DNA from: Microbacterium sp. Root53
GTDB lineage: Bacteria > Actinomycetota > Actinomycetes > Actinomycetales > Microbacteriaceae
Direction: 5' to 3'
DNA length: 64,000 nt
Assembly: GCF_001426925.1 (NCBI RefSeq)
Contig: NZ_LMFR01000022.1
Span: forward strand, 1 to 64,000
Shown: positions 42,051-51,683 of the stretch, one piece after another
Position numbering within the stretch: position 1 is the first letter of the stretch
Layout of the letters: every line of letters begins with the position of its first letter
Position numbers and translations under genes: made by a program
Notes under the pieces: model-generated
What the model was told of the DNA's origin: nothing
The model's database searches: none
What the model saw: only the letters and a program-made list of their open reading frames with translations

Positions 42051-42056
42051 TATCAT
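42051..42056 (+). promoter_or_regulatory. -10 box of the str operon
   Basis: TATCAT lies about 220 bases before rpsL; no good -35 was found at normal spacing. It sits just before a leader with several hairpins. Confidence 0.55.
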
Positions 42057-42062
42057 GATTCG

Positions 42063-42188
42063 GTGTGCGTGTAGGCGCGCCCGCTTGCGTGCGCGTGAAC
42101 CACACATAGGGAACGACCTGCGAACAGGTCACCCCCACGGCATACCCACCACCTCAAACGCTCGACACATCCTGTCGCGCGGGTGGGT
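42063..42188 (+). ncRNA. Structured 5' leader of the str operon
   Basis: The predicted leader contains GTGTG/CACAC (42063-42105), GACCTG-CGAA-CAGGTC (42115-42130), and nested stems ACCCACC/GGTGGGT (42144-42188) around CGACA/TGTCG (42163-42177). Several independent stems in about 125 bases suggest a regulated leader, perhaps bound by a ribosomal protein. Confidence 0.45.
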
Positions 42189-42276
42189 CTACGTGAAACC
42201 GCGTCGCAACACCGAGCAACACGTCGCGATGCGGGGAACAACCCGCTGTCACCGTGCAGCCCAACTAGGAGAGAAC

Positions 42277-42645
42277 GTGCCAACCATTCAGCAGTTGGTT
42301 CGCAAGGGCCGTTCGCCGAAGGTCTCGAAGACCAAGGCGCCCGCCCTGAAGGCGAACCCGCAGCAGGCGGGTGTCTGCACCCGCGTCTACACGACCACGC
42401 CCAAGAAGCCGAACTCGGCCATGCGCAAGGTCGCCCGTGTGAAGCTCCGCAACGGCACCGAGGTCACCGCCTACATCCCGGGCGAGGGCCACAACCTGCA
42501 GGAGCACTCGCTCGTGCTGGTCCGCGGTGGTCGTGTGAAGGACCTCCCCGGTGTCCGCTACAAGATCGTCCGCGGTGCGCTCGACACCCAGGCTGTCAAG
42601 AACCGTAAGCAGGCTCGCAGCCGCTACGGCGCGAAGAAGGGCTGA
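42277..42645 (+). CDS. rpsL: 30S ribosomal protein S12
   Basis: The 122-residue decoding-site protein contains [13 protein letters not shown] (Lys43 region) and [13 protein letters not shown] (Lys88 region), both in streptomycin-sensitive form. Start is GTG with AGGAGAG upstream. First gene of the str operon. Confidence 0.98.
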   Translation: MPTIQQLVRKGRSPKVSKTKAPALKANPQQAGVCTRVYTTTPKKPNSAMRKVARVKLRNGTEVTAYIPGEGHNLQEHSLVLVRGGRVKDLPGVRYKIVRGALDTQAVKNRKQARSRYGAKKG

Positions 42646-42650
42646 GTCAG

Positions 42651-43121
42651 ATGCCTCGTAAGGGACCCGCCCCGAAGCGCCCCGTCGTCAACGACCCGGT
42701 CTACGGCGCTCCGATCGTCACGCAGCTCGTGAACAAGATCCTCGTCGACGGCAAGAAGTCGATCGCCGAGAACATCGTCTACACCGCCCTCCAGGGCGTC
42801 GAGGCGAAGAACGGCCAGGACGCCGTCGCGACGCTCAAGAAGGCGCTCGACAACGTCCGCCCGACCCTCGAGGTCCGCAGCCGCCGCGTCGGCGGCTCGA
42901 CCTACCAGGTGCCGGTCGAGGTCAAGCCGCACCGCGCGAACACGCTCGCGCTGCGCTGGCTCGTCAGCTACGCCAAGGGCCGTCGTGAGAAGACGATGAC
43001 CGAGCGTCTGATGAACGAGATCCTCGACGCCTCGAACGGCCTCGGCGCCGCCGTGAAGCGTCGCGAGGACACGCACAAGATGGCCGAGTCGAACAAGGCC
43101 TTCGCGCACTACCGCTGGTAA
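42651..43121 (+). CDS. rpsG: 30S ribosomal protein S7
   Basis: The 156-residue assembly protein starts [10 protein letters not shown] and ends in the usual KAFAHYRW. It binds the 3' major domain of 16S rRNA and in enterobacteria represses its operon. It follows rpsL after five bases. A 12-bp hairpin separates it from fusA. Confidence 0.97.
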   Translation: MPRKGPAPKRPVVNDPVYGAPIVTQLVNKILVDGKKSIAENIVYTALQGVEAKNGQDAVATLKKALDNVRPTLEVRSRRVGGSTYQVPVEVKPHRANTLALRWLVSYAKGRREKTMTERLMNEILDASNGLGAAVKRREDTHKMAESNKAFAHYRW

Positions 43122-43151
43122 ACAGCACCCCGCATCCACGGATGCGGATCC

Positions 43152-43190
43152 GCCGGCCCCGGATGACGGGACCCGCCGTCCGGGGCCGGC
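43152..43190 (+). terminator. Hairpin between rpsG and fusA (attenuator candidate)
   Basis: The outer stem GCCGGCCCCGGA with its perfect complement encloses an inner GACGG/CCGTC stem. It has no U-tract and lies 40 bases before the fusA start. It could tune the ratio of ribosomal proteins to elongation factor. Confidence 0.55.
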
Positions 43191-43229
43191 ACCCACGCTC
43201 TACTCCACACCACACGTAAGGAACCGCAA

Positions 43230-45344
43230 GTGGCACAAGAGGTGCTCACCGACCTCAAGAAGGTCCGCAACATCGGCATCATGGCGCACATCGATGCCGG
43301 TAAGACCACGACGACCGAGCGCATCCTGTTCTACACGGGCGTCAACCACAAGATCGGTGAGACGCACGACGGTGGCGCCACGACCGACTGGATGGAGCAG
43401 GAGCAGGAGCGTGGCATCACGATCACGTCCGCTGCTGTGACGTGCTTCTGGAACAACAACCAGATCAACATCATCGACACCCCCGGCCACGTGGACTTCA
43501 CGGTCGAGGTGGAGCGCTCGCTCCGCGTGCTCGACGGCGCCGTTGCCGTGTTCGACGGCAAGGAGGGCGTGGAGCCCCAGTCGGAGACGGTGTGGCGTCA
43601 GGCTGACAAGTACAACGTGCCCCGCATCTGCTTCGTCAACAAGATGGACAAGCTGGGCGCCGACTTCTACTTCACGGTCGACACGATCGTCAACCGCCTG
43701 AAGGCCAAGCCGCTCGTGCTGCAGCTGCCGATCGGCGCCGAGAACGACTTCGTCGGCGTCATCGACCTGGTCGAGATGCGTGCGCTGGTGTGGCCGGGCG
43801 ACGCCAAGGGCGACGTGACCATGGGCGCCAAGTACGACGTCACCGAGATCCCCGCCGAGCTCGCCGACAAGGCGGCCGAGTACCGCGAGAAGCTGCTCGA
43901 GACGGTCGCCGAGACCGACGAGGCGCTGCTCGAGAAGTACTTCGGCGGCGAGGAGCTCTCGGTCGAGGAGATCAAGGGCGCCATCCGCAAGCTCACCATC
44001 GCCAGCGAGGTCTACCCGGTCCTCTGCGGCTCGGCGTTCAAGAACCGCGGCGTGCAGCCGATGCTCGACGCGGTCGTCGACTACCTCCCGTCGCCCCTCG
44101 ACGTGCCGGCCATCGAGGCCCACGACCCGAAGGACGAGGAGAAGATCATCGAGCGTCACGCCGACGCCTCGGAGCCCTTCGCCGCGCTGGCCTTCAAGGT
44201 CGTCTCGCACCCCTTCTTCGGTCGTCTGACCTACATCCGCGTGTACTCGGGCTCGCTCGAGTCGGGCGCCCAGGTCGTCAACTCGACCAAGGGCAAGAAG
44301 GAGCGCATCGGAAAGATCTTCCAGATGCACGCCAACAAGGAGAACCCGGTCGACTCGGTCACCGCGGGTCACATCTACGCGGTCATCGGCCTCAAGGACA
44401 CGACCACGGGCGACACGCTCTCGGACGCCGCCAACCAGGTCGTCCTCGAGTCGATGACGTTCCCGGAGCCGGTCATCGAGGTCGCGATCGAGCCCAAGAC
44501 GAAGGCCGACCAGGAGAAGCTGGGTCTCGCGATCCAGAAGCTCGCGGAGGAGGACCCGACGTTCCGCGTCGAGAACAACGCCGAGACCGGTCAGACCGTC
44601 GTCAAGGGCATGGGCGAGCTGCACCTCGACATCCTCGTGGACCGCATGAAGCGCGAGTTCAAGGTCGAGGCCAACGTCGGCAAGCCGCAGGTGGCGTACC
44701 GCGAGACGATCCGCAAGGTCGTCGAGCGTCACGACTACACGCACAAGAAGCAGACCGGTGGTTCGGGTCAGTTCGCGAAGATCCAGTTCAAGCTGGAGCC
44801 GCTCGAGGTGACCGCCGACAAGACCTACGAGTTCGTCAACGAGGTCACCGGTGGCCGCATCCCGCGCGAGTACATCGAGCCCACCAACCAGGGCTTCCAG
44901 GACGCGATGAACACGGGTGTCCTCGCGGGCTACCCGATGGTCGGCGTCAAGGCGACCCTGGTCGACGGCGCCTCGCACGACGTCGACTCCTCGGAGATGG
45001 CGTTCAAGATCGCCGGCTCGATGGGCTTCAAGGAGGCCGTCCGCAAGGCGAACCCCGTGCTGCTCGAGCCGCTCATGGCGGTCGAGGTCCGTACTCCCGA
45101 GGAGTACATGGGCGACGTCATCGGCGACCTGAACTCGCGTCGCGGTCAGATGCAGTCGATGGAGGACGCGCAGGGCGTGAAGGTCATCAAGGCCCTCGTC
45201 CCGCTGTCCAGCATGTTCGGCTACATCGGCGACCTGCGTTCGAAGACGTCGGGCCGCGCTGTCTACTCGATGGAGTTCGACAGCTACGCCGAGGTCCCGA
45301 AGGCCGTCGCCGACGAGATCATCCAGAAGGGCAAGGGCGAGTAA
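43230..45344 (+). CDS. fusA: Elongation factor G
   Basis: This 704-residue translocation GTPase has G1 [10 protein letters not shown]3 DTPGHVDF and G4 NKMDKLG, domains II-V following, and ends with the domain V block [22 protein letters not shown]. The GTG start is preceded by TAAGGAA. It is the third gene of the str operon. Confidence 0.98.
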   Translation: MAQEVLTDLKKVRNIGIMAHIDAGKTTTTERILFYTGVNHKIGETHDGGATTDWMEQEQERGITITSAAVTCFWNNNQINIIDTPGHVDFTVEVERSLRVLDGAVAVFDGKEGVEPQSETVWRQADKYNVPRICFVNKMDKLGADFYFTVDTIVNRLKAKPLVLQLPIGAENDFVGVIDLVEMRALVWPGDAKGDVTMGAKYDVTEIPAELADKAAEYREKLLETVAETDEALLEKYFGGEELSVEEIKGAIRKLTIASEVYPVLCGSAFKNRGVQPMLDAVVDYLPSPLDVPAIEAHDPKDEEKIIERHADASEPFAALAFKVVSHPFFGRLTYIRVYSGSLESGAQVVNSTKGKKERIGKIFQMHANKENPVDSVTAGHIYAVIGLKDTTTGDTLSDAANQVVLESMTFPEPVIEVAIEPKTKADQEKLGLAIQKLAEEDPTFRVENNAETGQTVVKGMGELHLDILVDRMKREFKVEANVGKPQVAYRETIRKVVERHDYTHKKQTGGSGQFAKIQFKLEPLEVTADKTYEFVNEVTGGRIPREYIEPTNQGFQDAMNTGVLAGYPMVGVKATLVDGASHDVDSSEMAFKIAGSMGFKEAVRKANPVLLEPLMAVEVRTPEEYMGDVIGDLNSRRGQMQSMEDAQGVKVIKALVPLSSMFGYIGDLRSKTSGRAVYSMEFDSYAEVPKAVADEIIQKGKGE

Positions 45345-45483
45345 TCGCCTCAGCCTGATGGGCTCGGCGGGGAGCACACGCGTCTCGAACGCGGCGGGGG
45401 AGGAGCTGCGGGTCGTCAGCGGGGCGATGCCGAGCTCGCGCTCGATCCGGCCATGATCCATGAACCGTCCTGAGGAGGACCCA

Positions 45484-46677
45484 GTGGCTAAGGCCAAGTT
45501 CGAGCGCACCAAGCCGCACGTGAACATCGGAACGATCGGTCACGTCGACCACGGCAAGACGACGCTCACCGCGGCGATCTCGAAGGTGCTCGCCGACAAG
45601 TACCCGTCGGACGTCAACGTCGTGCGCGACTTCTCGTCGATCGACTCGGCTCCCGAGGAGCGCCAGCGCGGCATCACGATCAACATCTCGCACGTCGAGT
45701 ACGAGACGCCGAAGCGCCACTACGCTCACGTCGACGCCCCGGGTCACGCCGACTACATCAAGAACATGATCACCGGTGCCGCCCAGATGGACGGCGCGAT
45801 CCTGGTGGTCGCCGCGACCGACGGCCCGATGGCCCAGACGCGTGAGCACGTCCTGCTCGCCAAGCAGGTCGGCGTTCCCTACCTGCTCGTCGCGCTGAAC
45901 AAGGCCGACATGGTCGACGACGAGGAGATCCTGGAGCTCGTCGAGCTCGAGGTCCGCGAGCTGCTCTCGTCGCAGGGCTTCCCCGGCGACGACGCTCCGG
46001 TCGTCCGCGTCTCGGGCCTCAAGGCTCTCGAGGGCGACGAGAAGTGGGTGCAGTCGATCGTCGAGCTCATGGAGGCCGTCGACGAGTCGATCCCGGACCC
46101 GGTGCGCGACCGCGACAAGCCGTTCCTGATGCCGATCGAGGACGTCTTCACGATCACCGGCCGTGGCACGGTCGTCACGGGCCGCGCCGAGCGTGGCACG
46201 CTGGCCATCAACTCCGAGGTCGAGATCGTCGGCATCCGCCCGACGCAGAAGACCACGGTCACGGGTATCGAGATGTTCCACAAGCAGCTCGACGAGGCCT
46301 GGGCCGGCGAGAACTGCGGTCTCCTGCTCCGTGGTCTGAAGCGCGAGGAGGTCGAGCGCGGCCAGGTCGTCGTGAAGCCGGGTTCGGTCACGCCGCACAC
46401 GAACTTCGAGGGCACCGCGTACATCCTGTCGAAGGACGAGGGTGGCCGCCACAACCCCTTCTACACGAACTACCGCCCGCAGTTCTACTTCCGCACCACG
46501 GACGTGACCGGCGTCATCTCGCTGCCCGAGGGCACCGAGATGGTCATGCCCGGTGACACCACGGACATGACGGTGGAGCTCATCCAGCCCATCGCCATGG
46601 AGGAGGGCCTCGGCTTCGCGATCCGTGAGGGTGGCCGCACCGTCGGCGCCGGCACGGTGACCAAGATCATCAAGTAA
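45484..46677 (+). CDS. tuf: Elongation factor Tu
   Basis: This 397-residue GTPase delivers aminoacyl-tRNA. It shows GHVDHGKTT (G1), DAPGHADY (G3), NKADMVDD (G4) and full domains II and III. GTG 45484 is chosen over an in-frame ATG at 45460 because GAGGAGG lies between them and [14 protein letters not shown] is the family start. It is followed by a strong terminator, ending the operon. Confidence 0.98.
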   Translation: MAKAKFERTKPHVNIGTIGHVDHGKTTLTAAISKVLADKYPSDVNVVRDFSSIDSAPEERQRGITINISHVEYETPKRHYAHVDAPGHADYIKNMITGAAQMDGAILVVAATDGPMAQTREHVLLAKQVGVPYLLVALNKADMVDDEEILELVELEVRELLSSQGFPGDDAPVVRVSGLKALEGDEKWVQSIVELMEAVDESIPDPVRDRDKPFLMPIEDVFTITGRGTVVTGRAERGTLAINSEVEIVGIRPTQKTTVTGIEMFHKQLDEAWAGENCGLLLRGLKREEVERGQVVVKPGSVTPHTNFEGTAYILSKDEGGRHNPFYTNYRPQFYFRTTDVTGVISLPEGTEMVMPGDTTDMTVELIQPIAMEEGLGFAIREGGRTVGAGTVTKIIK

Positions 46678-46700
46678 GTACCTCCAGTACTGGCTTCGGG

Positions 46701-46734
46701 AGCGGGGTCGGATCTTCGGATCCGGCCCCGCTTT
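46701..46734 (+). terminator. tuf terminator
   Basis: A 14-bp stem AGCGGGGTCGGATC pairs with GATCCGGCCCCGCT (one G-T) around a TTCG loop, followed by TTCGTGTT. Confidence 0.88.
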
Positions 46735-46777
46735 CGTGTTCTCTGGGGGTCGTGGAGCGGAGCGACGCAGGGCCCCC

Positions 46778-46810
46778 GGTCGTTGAGCGGAGCGAAGCGG
46801 AGTCGAGACG
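46778..46810. repeat. GTTGAGCG-type repeat, copy h (GAGACG variant)
   Basis: GGTCGTTGAGCGGAGCG...GAGTCGAGACG, preceded by a GGGGGTC/GGCCCCC hairpin (46745-46777). Confidence 0.75.
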
Positions 46811-46870
46811 TCTCCGAACTCACCCTGCGCGCTCCGCTCCTCCACAGCCCCACCCGGTACCGTGCCCCAC

Positions 46871-47503
46871 ATGACCGACGTCCTCGGCCCGAAGCCCCCG
46901 CGCAGCCACGCCCGCATGTGGGTCACCACCCTGCTGCTGCTCGTCTACGCGGGCTTCGTCTCCCTCGTGACGCTGTGGCCGGATCCGTCCGACCTGGAGT
47001 TCGGCAGCATCGCCGAGCGCGTGCTGCGGGTGCTCCACCGCTTCGGCGTGCCCGAGTGGTTCGGCTTCAACGAGCTCGAGTTCGCGGCGAACGTCGCGAT
47101 GTTCGTGCCGCTGGGCTTCCTGCTCGGGCTTGCGCTGCCGCGACGCGCGTGGTGGCTGGCGCTCTTCTTGCTGCCCGGGTACTCCGGCTTCATCGAGTTC
47201 ACGCAGGCGACGGTGCTCGAGTCCCGCGTCTCGACCCTGCTGGATGTCTTCGCCAACACGAGCGGCGGGTACATCGGCCTGCTCCTGGCGATGATCCTGC
47301 GGGCCATGATCCACGCGCGCGACCGCCGGATGATCGCCCGCGCGATCTGGGAGCGCGACGCCGAGCTGATCGCCGCGCGGCGGCGGCCGGTGCCGCCTGG
47401 CCTCGCCGAGCCGTGGGACGACCCCGCCGATCGCATCTTCGGCGCGCCCAGGGCGCGTACGGCGGACGACGTCCCCACGATGCAGCTGCCCATCGAGCGC
47501 TGA
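46871..47503 (+). CDS. VanZ-family membrane protein
   Basis: The 210-residue protein has the VanZ layout: a first helix (about 17-36), the FNELEFAANVAMFVPLGFLLGL motif (helix 2, about 70-92), WWLALFLLPGYSGFIEFTQATVLESRVSTLLDVFANTSGGYIGLLL (helices 3 and 4, with the family's E-x-x-Q and D-x-x-x-N-x2-G residues) and a charged tail. VanZ proteins affect cell-surface and glycopeptide phenotypes by an unknown mechanism. ATG 46871 is chosen over GTG 46862: TACCGT lies seven bases before it. It is the first gene after the str operon. Confidence 0.85.
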   Translation: MTDVLGPKPPRSHARMWVTTLLLLVYAGFVSLVTLWPDPSDLEFGSIAERVLRVLHRFGVPEWFGFNELEFAANVAMFVPLGFLLGLALPRRAWWLALFLLPGYSGFIEFTQATVLESRVSTLLDVFANTSGGYIGLLLAMILRAMIHARDRRMIARAIWERDAELIAARRRPVPPGLAEPWDDPADRIFGAPRARTADDVPTMQLPIER

Positions 47504-47616
47504 CCGTCACCGGGCCGCGCGACGCGGGCCGGTTCGGAGTCCGAACCCTCACGCGGTAACGTCGAGGAGACCCGAGGCCCATCCGACCCGCCGCTGCGCG
47601 CAGACCCCGGAGTGAG

Positions 47617-49731
47617 ATGTCGATCAAGACCTGGTTCGCCGAGCACCTCAATCCGAAGCATTGGACCGTGAAGACGCGCGTCGTCGTCGCGAGCGTCACG
47701 GCCCTCGCCCTCGCCGGAGGCGGCGTGGGCGCGGCGTTCGCGCTTCGCTCCCCGGCGCCGCCCATGGCGTCTCCGTCGGCGACGCCCACCGCCACGGCCT
47801 CGCCCACGCCGACTCCCACTCCGACGCCGGAGCCGGGCGAGCTTCCCCGAGCGGCGGCCGCGCGCGCGACAGTGGCGGGCTGGTCGTTTCCTTCGGCTGC
47901 CGCCCTCCCCGGCGTGCTTCCTGAAGTCGGCAGTGCCTCCGATGGAACGGTCGCGCTAGTGATGGATGCCCCGGCAGTCACGGAGACGCTCGTCGCCGCC
48001 GCGGTGACGATCCCGATCGAGCCCCACACGGACTACAGGCTGTCATTGGATGTCCGTCGGCTCGGACCGGAGGTCGCGGACATGCCCGTCGAGCTCTCCC
48101 TGGGGGGAGAGCCGATCGAGTTGCCGGCGCTCGGCAGCACCTGGTGGTCGATCGAGCACACGTTCACCAGCTCCGGGGGCCAGTCGTCGGTGGACTTCCA
48201 GATCGCTCTGACCGGGCCGATCAGGGGATTCGGCCTGGACGCGATCTCGCTCGTCGGGCCGGACGGTGTGGAGCACGTGCCGAACGGGTCCTTCGAGGAG
48301 GTGGAGGGCGAGTGGGGCATCCTCAACGACGCGCTGATCCTGAACGAGCGGATGGCCACCCTCGCTGTGAACATGGCCCCCGGGCCCGCAACGTGGGTGG
48401 CCACCCGCCGCGACGGGTCAGAGATCGCCAGGGGGGATGCCCAGCTCGGTGATGGAGTCTCGGCGCTTCCGCTTGACGGCCTGCCTCAGGGGTACTTCGA
48501 GATCCGGGTCACCGACTCGTCGGGTGCGTCGATCACGACCCCGGTCGGGCTCGTCTCCTCCCCTCACGCATATATTCCGCTCGACGGTCGCTTCGGCGCG
48601 CACGTCCACCCGACGCAGGAGACCTATTCCGATGCACCCGCCGCCGCAGCGGCGCTGGGGCTGGGAGCGGTTCGCCAGAACTTCACATGGTCCATCAGCG
48701 AGCAGCAGCGGGGCGTCTACGATTTCCGCGACGATGAGGTCGCCGGCGCCGTGAACGCACGCGCGAGAGGGCTCGGGGTCCTTGGCATCGCAGGGTGGGG
48801 GAACAAGCTCTACGATGCCGGACTCACCCCCCACTCGGCGGATGGGCTGGCCGGGTACGGCAACTTCGCCGCGGCGGTCGCGCAGAACTTCGACCTCATC
48901 GGGTTGGAGCTGTTCAACGAGTTCAACATCCCCGTCTTCAACCCCGGGCCGTGCGGCCTCACCGGTGACTGCTACTACCCCTTGGTCGAGGCGGCGTACG
49001 GTCGAGTGAAAGCCGTCGCACCTGACCTTCCGGTCATAGCCGGCGTGACGGGCAACTATGACGACACGTTCTTCGAGCAGCTCTGGTCCCGTGGCGGGCT
49101 GGCCCACTCCGATGCGACGAGCTTCCACCCTTACCAGGTGTACTTCGGTCCCGAAGGACTGGATGGCGTCGTCCGCCAGGCGCGGGACACCATGAACCGC
49201 CACGGCGGAGCCGAGCCGATCTGGGTGACGGAGCTCGGCTGGACGAGCAAGACCGGCGACGTATCGCTCGAGGAGCAGGGGGCGCGACTGGTTCGCGCTC
49301 AGTCGACCGCCCTGGCGGCCGGTGTCGAGCGGTTCTTCTGGTACGACCTGATCAACGACACCACCGAGCCGGCCGATCACGAAGGGAACTTCGGGCTGTT
49401 CTGGCAGAAGCGCGACGGCGTCGCGGCCCAGCCGCCCAAGCCGGCGGCGTTCGTGCAGGCGCTGTTCATCGCCGCCCTCGACGGCGCCCCGTTCCGGAAC
49501 GTCGACCGCATCGATGGGGTGCGGTCCGTTTCGTTCGGTGAGCCGGGTCGGACCGTGAAGGTCGTGTACCCCACGGCAGGGTCGACCACGGTGGAGTTCC
49601 CGGCCTGGGATACGGTGACGGTCACGGGGCTGTCCGGTCAGGTGGCTGAGGTCGAGCCTGCCGAGGGCAGGGTTTCGATCGAGCTGGACGAGATCCTGCT
49701 CGTGTCCGGAGGCGTGGGGGAGGCGCCGTAG
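47617..49731 (+). CDS. Secreted clan GH-A glycoside hydrolase (GH39/GH5-like)
   Basis: The 704-residue protein has an N-terminal membrane anchor or signal (19-43), a Pro/Thr linker (49-72), a beta-sandwich, possibly carbohydrate-binding, region (about 85-225), a small linker domain, and a TIM barrel (about 330-620) with acid/base Glu435 in ELFNEFN and nucleophile Glu539 in WVTELGW, the paired glutamates of clan GH-A. A final beta domain follows (620-704). The substrate, probably a surface polysaccharide, is unknown. GGAG lies before the ATG. Codon choice is less G/C-biased than in nearby ribosomal genes, which hints at transfer. Confidence 0.8.
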   Translation: MSIKTWFAEHLNPKHWTVKTRVVVASVTALALAGGGVGAAFALRSPAPPMASPSATPTATASPTPTPTPTPEPGELPRAAAARATVAGWSFPSAAALPGVLPEVGSASDGTVALVMDAPAVTETLVAAAVTIPIEPHTDYRLSLDVRRLGPEVADMPVELSLGGEPIELPALGSTWWSIEHTFTSSGGQSSVDFQIALTGPIRGFGLDAISLVGPDGVEHVPNGSFEEVEGEWGILNDALILNERMATLAVNMAPGPATWVATRRDGSEIARGDAQLGDGVSALPLDGLPQGYFEIRVTDSSGASITTPVGLVSSPHAYIPLDGRFGAHVHPTQETYSDAPAAAAALGLGAVRQNFTWSISEQQRGVYDFRDDEVAGAVNARARGLGVLGIAGWGNKLYDAGLTPHSADGLAGYGNFAAAVAQNFDLIGLELFNEFNIPVFNPGPCGLTGDCYYPLVEAAYGRVKAVAPDLPVIAGVTGNYDDTFFEQLWSRGGLAHSDATSFHPYQVYFGPEGLDGVVRQARDTMNRHGGAEPIWVTELGWTSKTGDVSLEEQGARLVRAQSTALAAGVERFFWYDLINDTTEPADHEGNFGLFWQKRDGVAAQPPKPAAFVQALFIAALDGAPFRNVDRIDGVRSVSFGEPGRTVKVVYPTAGSTTVEFPAWDTVTVTGLSGQVAEVEPAEGRVSIELDEILLVSGGVGEAP

Positions 49732-49797
49732 GTTCGCGGGCTGGTGCACCGGCCGCGCCGAGGGATCGTCCAGTGGTGCTCTCGTAGGCTGAGCAGG

Positions 49798-51561
49798 ATG
49801 GCTGCTTCAACGGACAATCGCACCGCCCCCACGCGCGGGCATACCCGCGCGAAGGCGAGGACGTCACGGCGCGCCCGAGTGGTCGTGATCTCGACCGCGT
49901 GCGCCCTTCTGCTCATCCTGCTCGCCGTGGCGTGGCTCGGCTTCCGAGTCCTGAGCGTGAGGTCGGAGCTCACCGCAGCGAGGGGCGTCGTCGCCCAAGT
50001 GCAGGCCGGCGCCGACGTAGACGGATCCCTGGATGCGCTCGGCGGACACGGGGAGGCGGCCGCTGCGGCGGCGGCGGATCCCATCTGGCGGGCGGCCGAG
50101 GTCGTCCCGTTCGTGGGTCCCAACCTCCGCGCGGTGCGACTCGCCTCGGAGTCGCTTGACGTGCTCGCGAACGATCTCGGCCGACCGGCGATGGCGGCGG
50201 TCGGCGCCGATAGTGCTGATCCGGTGTTTGCGCGGGTGCTGCCCATACTCGCCGAGGCCGAACCGCGCCTCACGCAGCTCGCCGGTGACCTGGAGGCCGT
50301 CAGGGGAGATGAGTCGCTCGTCGGAGACGTCCGAGACGGCGTCGACACGGTCGCGCCCCTGCTTTCGGGCGCCGCCGAGGCGCTGCCCGTCGTGTCCGAA
50401 CTGCTCGGGGCGAACGGCCCGAGGAATTACCTGCTGGTCTCTCAGAACAACGCCGAGGCGGTGGGTCTCGGGGGGTCGGCGGCATCGCAGACGCTGCTGC
50501 GCGCCGACGCCGGCCGGATCGAGATCGTCGGGCAGGCGAACAGCCGCCTGTACCGCAACAGCCAGAAGGTCCCAGTCGAGGTGCCTGATAGTGCTCTCGC
50601 CCTCTACAGCGACTACCTGGTGCATCACATCAACACGTCGTCCAGCCGTCCGGACTTTCCCACGATGGCGCAGATCGTGGCTGCGTGGTGGCAACGCGAC
50701 ATCGCGCCCGACCAGATCGACGGTGTGATCTCGATCGACCCGATCGCCCTCAGCTACGTCCTGCGCGCGACCGGTCCCGTCCAACTCGCCACCGGCGAGG
50801 AGTTGAACGAGGGTAACGCTGTACGACTCCTGCTCAACGAGATCTACGTGCGCTGGGGGTCGTATCAGGAAGCGCCCCTCGTGGACGCCTTCTTCGCGAG
50901 TGCCGCGACGTCGATCTTCGACGCTCTCACGCGCGGGGACTTCGACCCGATGGCGATGGTGAGCGCGCTGAACGACGGAATCGAGAACGGCTCGATCATG
51001 TTCTGGAGTGCGCACGAAGAGGTCCAGCAGACGATCGCCCCATTGCGGGTGGCGGGGATCCTCCCCGACGACAACGCGGACTCGACGACCATCGGCGTCT
51101 ACTACCGCGACGAGTCGATGTCGAAGATCGACTACTACATGAAGTCCGCGGTCGGCGTGGAGGAGTCGTGCGTGGACGGGGTGAGATCCTTCGCCGTCAG
51201 CTCGACGCTTCACATGGACATCTCGCAGACGGAAGCGGACCTCCTCCCGCAGTACATCGCGAGCGGCCACTGGGGATCACAGCAGTTCCGCACACAGGTC
51301 TACATCTACGGTCCTCCGGGAACGACAGTCGAGAGCGTGACCGTGAACGGGCGTGATGTGCACGTGGCACGCACCGACGTCCAGGATCTCGGCAGGCCGG
51401 TGGCCTGGTTCACCACGAACCTGGTACCGACCGAACGCGCGAGCGTCACCGCCGTGTTCTCCGGCGAGGATGGTGATTACGGTCCCGTCGACATCCGATC
51501 CACCCCGATGATCAACAAGACCGGGACGGAGCTCGCGACCGAAGGCTGCGCCGCGCGCTGA
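49798..51561 (+). CDS. DUF4012 family membrane-anchored protein
   Basis: The 587-residue protein has an N-terminal basic segment, one membrane helix (about 29-50), a helical extracytoplasmic part and the DUF4012 domain with RNYLLVSQNNAEAVGLGGSAASQTLLRAD (near 200-230) and RPDFPTMAQIVAAWW. DUF4012 genes lie in actinobacterial exopolysaccharide clusters; the role is unknown. The domain resembles parts of LytR-CpsA-Psr neighbours, but no catalytic Arg/Asp set was identified. TAGGCT (49785-49790) is seven bases before the ATG, so the message is probably leaderless. Confidence 0.8.
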   Translation: MAASTDNRTAPTRGHTRAKARTSRRARVVVISTACALLLILLAVAWLGFRVLSVRSELTAARGVVAQVQAGADVDGSLDALGGHGEAAAAAAADPIWRAAEVVPFVGPNLRAVRLASESLDVLANDLGRPAMAAVGADSADPVFARVLPILAEAEPRLTQLAGDLEAVRGDESLVGDVRDGVDTVAPLLSGAAEALPVVSELLGANGPRNYLLVSQNNAEAVGLGGSAASQTLLRADAGRIEIVGQANSRLYRNSQKVPVEVPDSALALYSDYLVHHINTSSSRPDFPTMAQIVAAWWQRDIAPDQIDGVISIDPIALSYVLRATGPVQLATGEELNEGNAVRLLLNEIYVRWGSYQEAPLVDAFFASAATSIFDALTRGDFDPMAMVSALNDGIENGSIMFWSAHEEVQQTIAPLRVAGILPDDNADSTTIGVYYRDESMSKIDYYMKSAVGVEESCVDGVRSFAVSSTLHMDISQTEADLLPQYIASGHWGSQQFRTQVYIYGPPGTTVESVTVNGRDVHVARTDVQDLGRPVAWFTTNLVPTERASVTAVFSGEDGDYGPVDIRSTPMINKTGTELATEGCAAR

Positions 51562-51638
51562 TTGTGCAGTCGTGGGGACAGGTCCCCGCGTCGCTCAGGA
51601 CGGCCGGTGCTTCACCCGCGAATCGTCTGTGAGCGGGG

Positions 51639-51644
51639 TAGACT
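51639..51644 (+). promoter_or_regulatory. -10 box of the sugar transferase gene
   Basis: TAGACT lies about 40 bases before the SD-preceded TTG start at 51684. Confidence 0.5.
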
Positions 51645-51683
51645 GCCACGGTCGCCGTTCGACGGCAACGGGAGGCTTAGGGC

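Noticed and set aside
42051..42276. A tRNA or small-RNA gene in the rpsL leader
   Set aside because: The stems do not form a cloverleaf and there is no T-loop GTTCGA sequence.
45460..45483. An upstream ATG for tuf adding MNRPEEDP
   Set aside because: The ribosome-binding site lies after it, and the family starts at [14 protein letters not shown].
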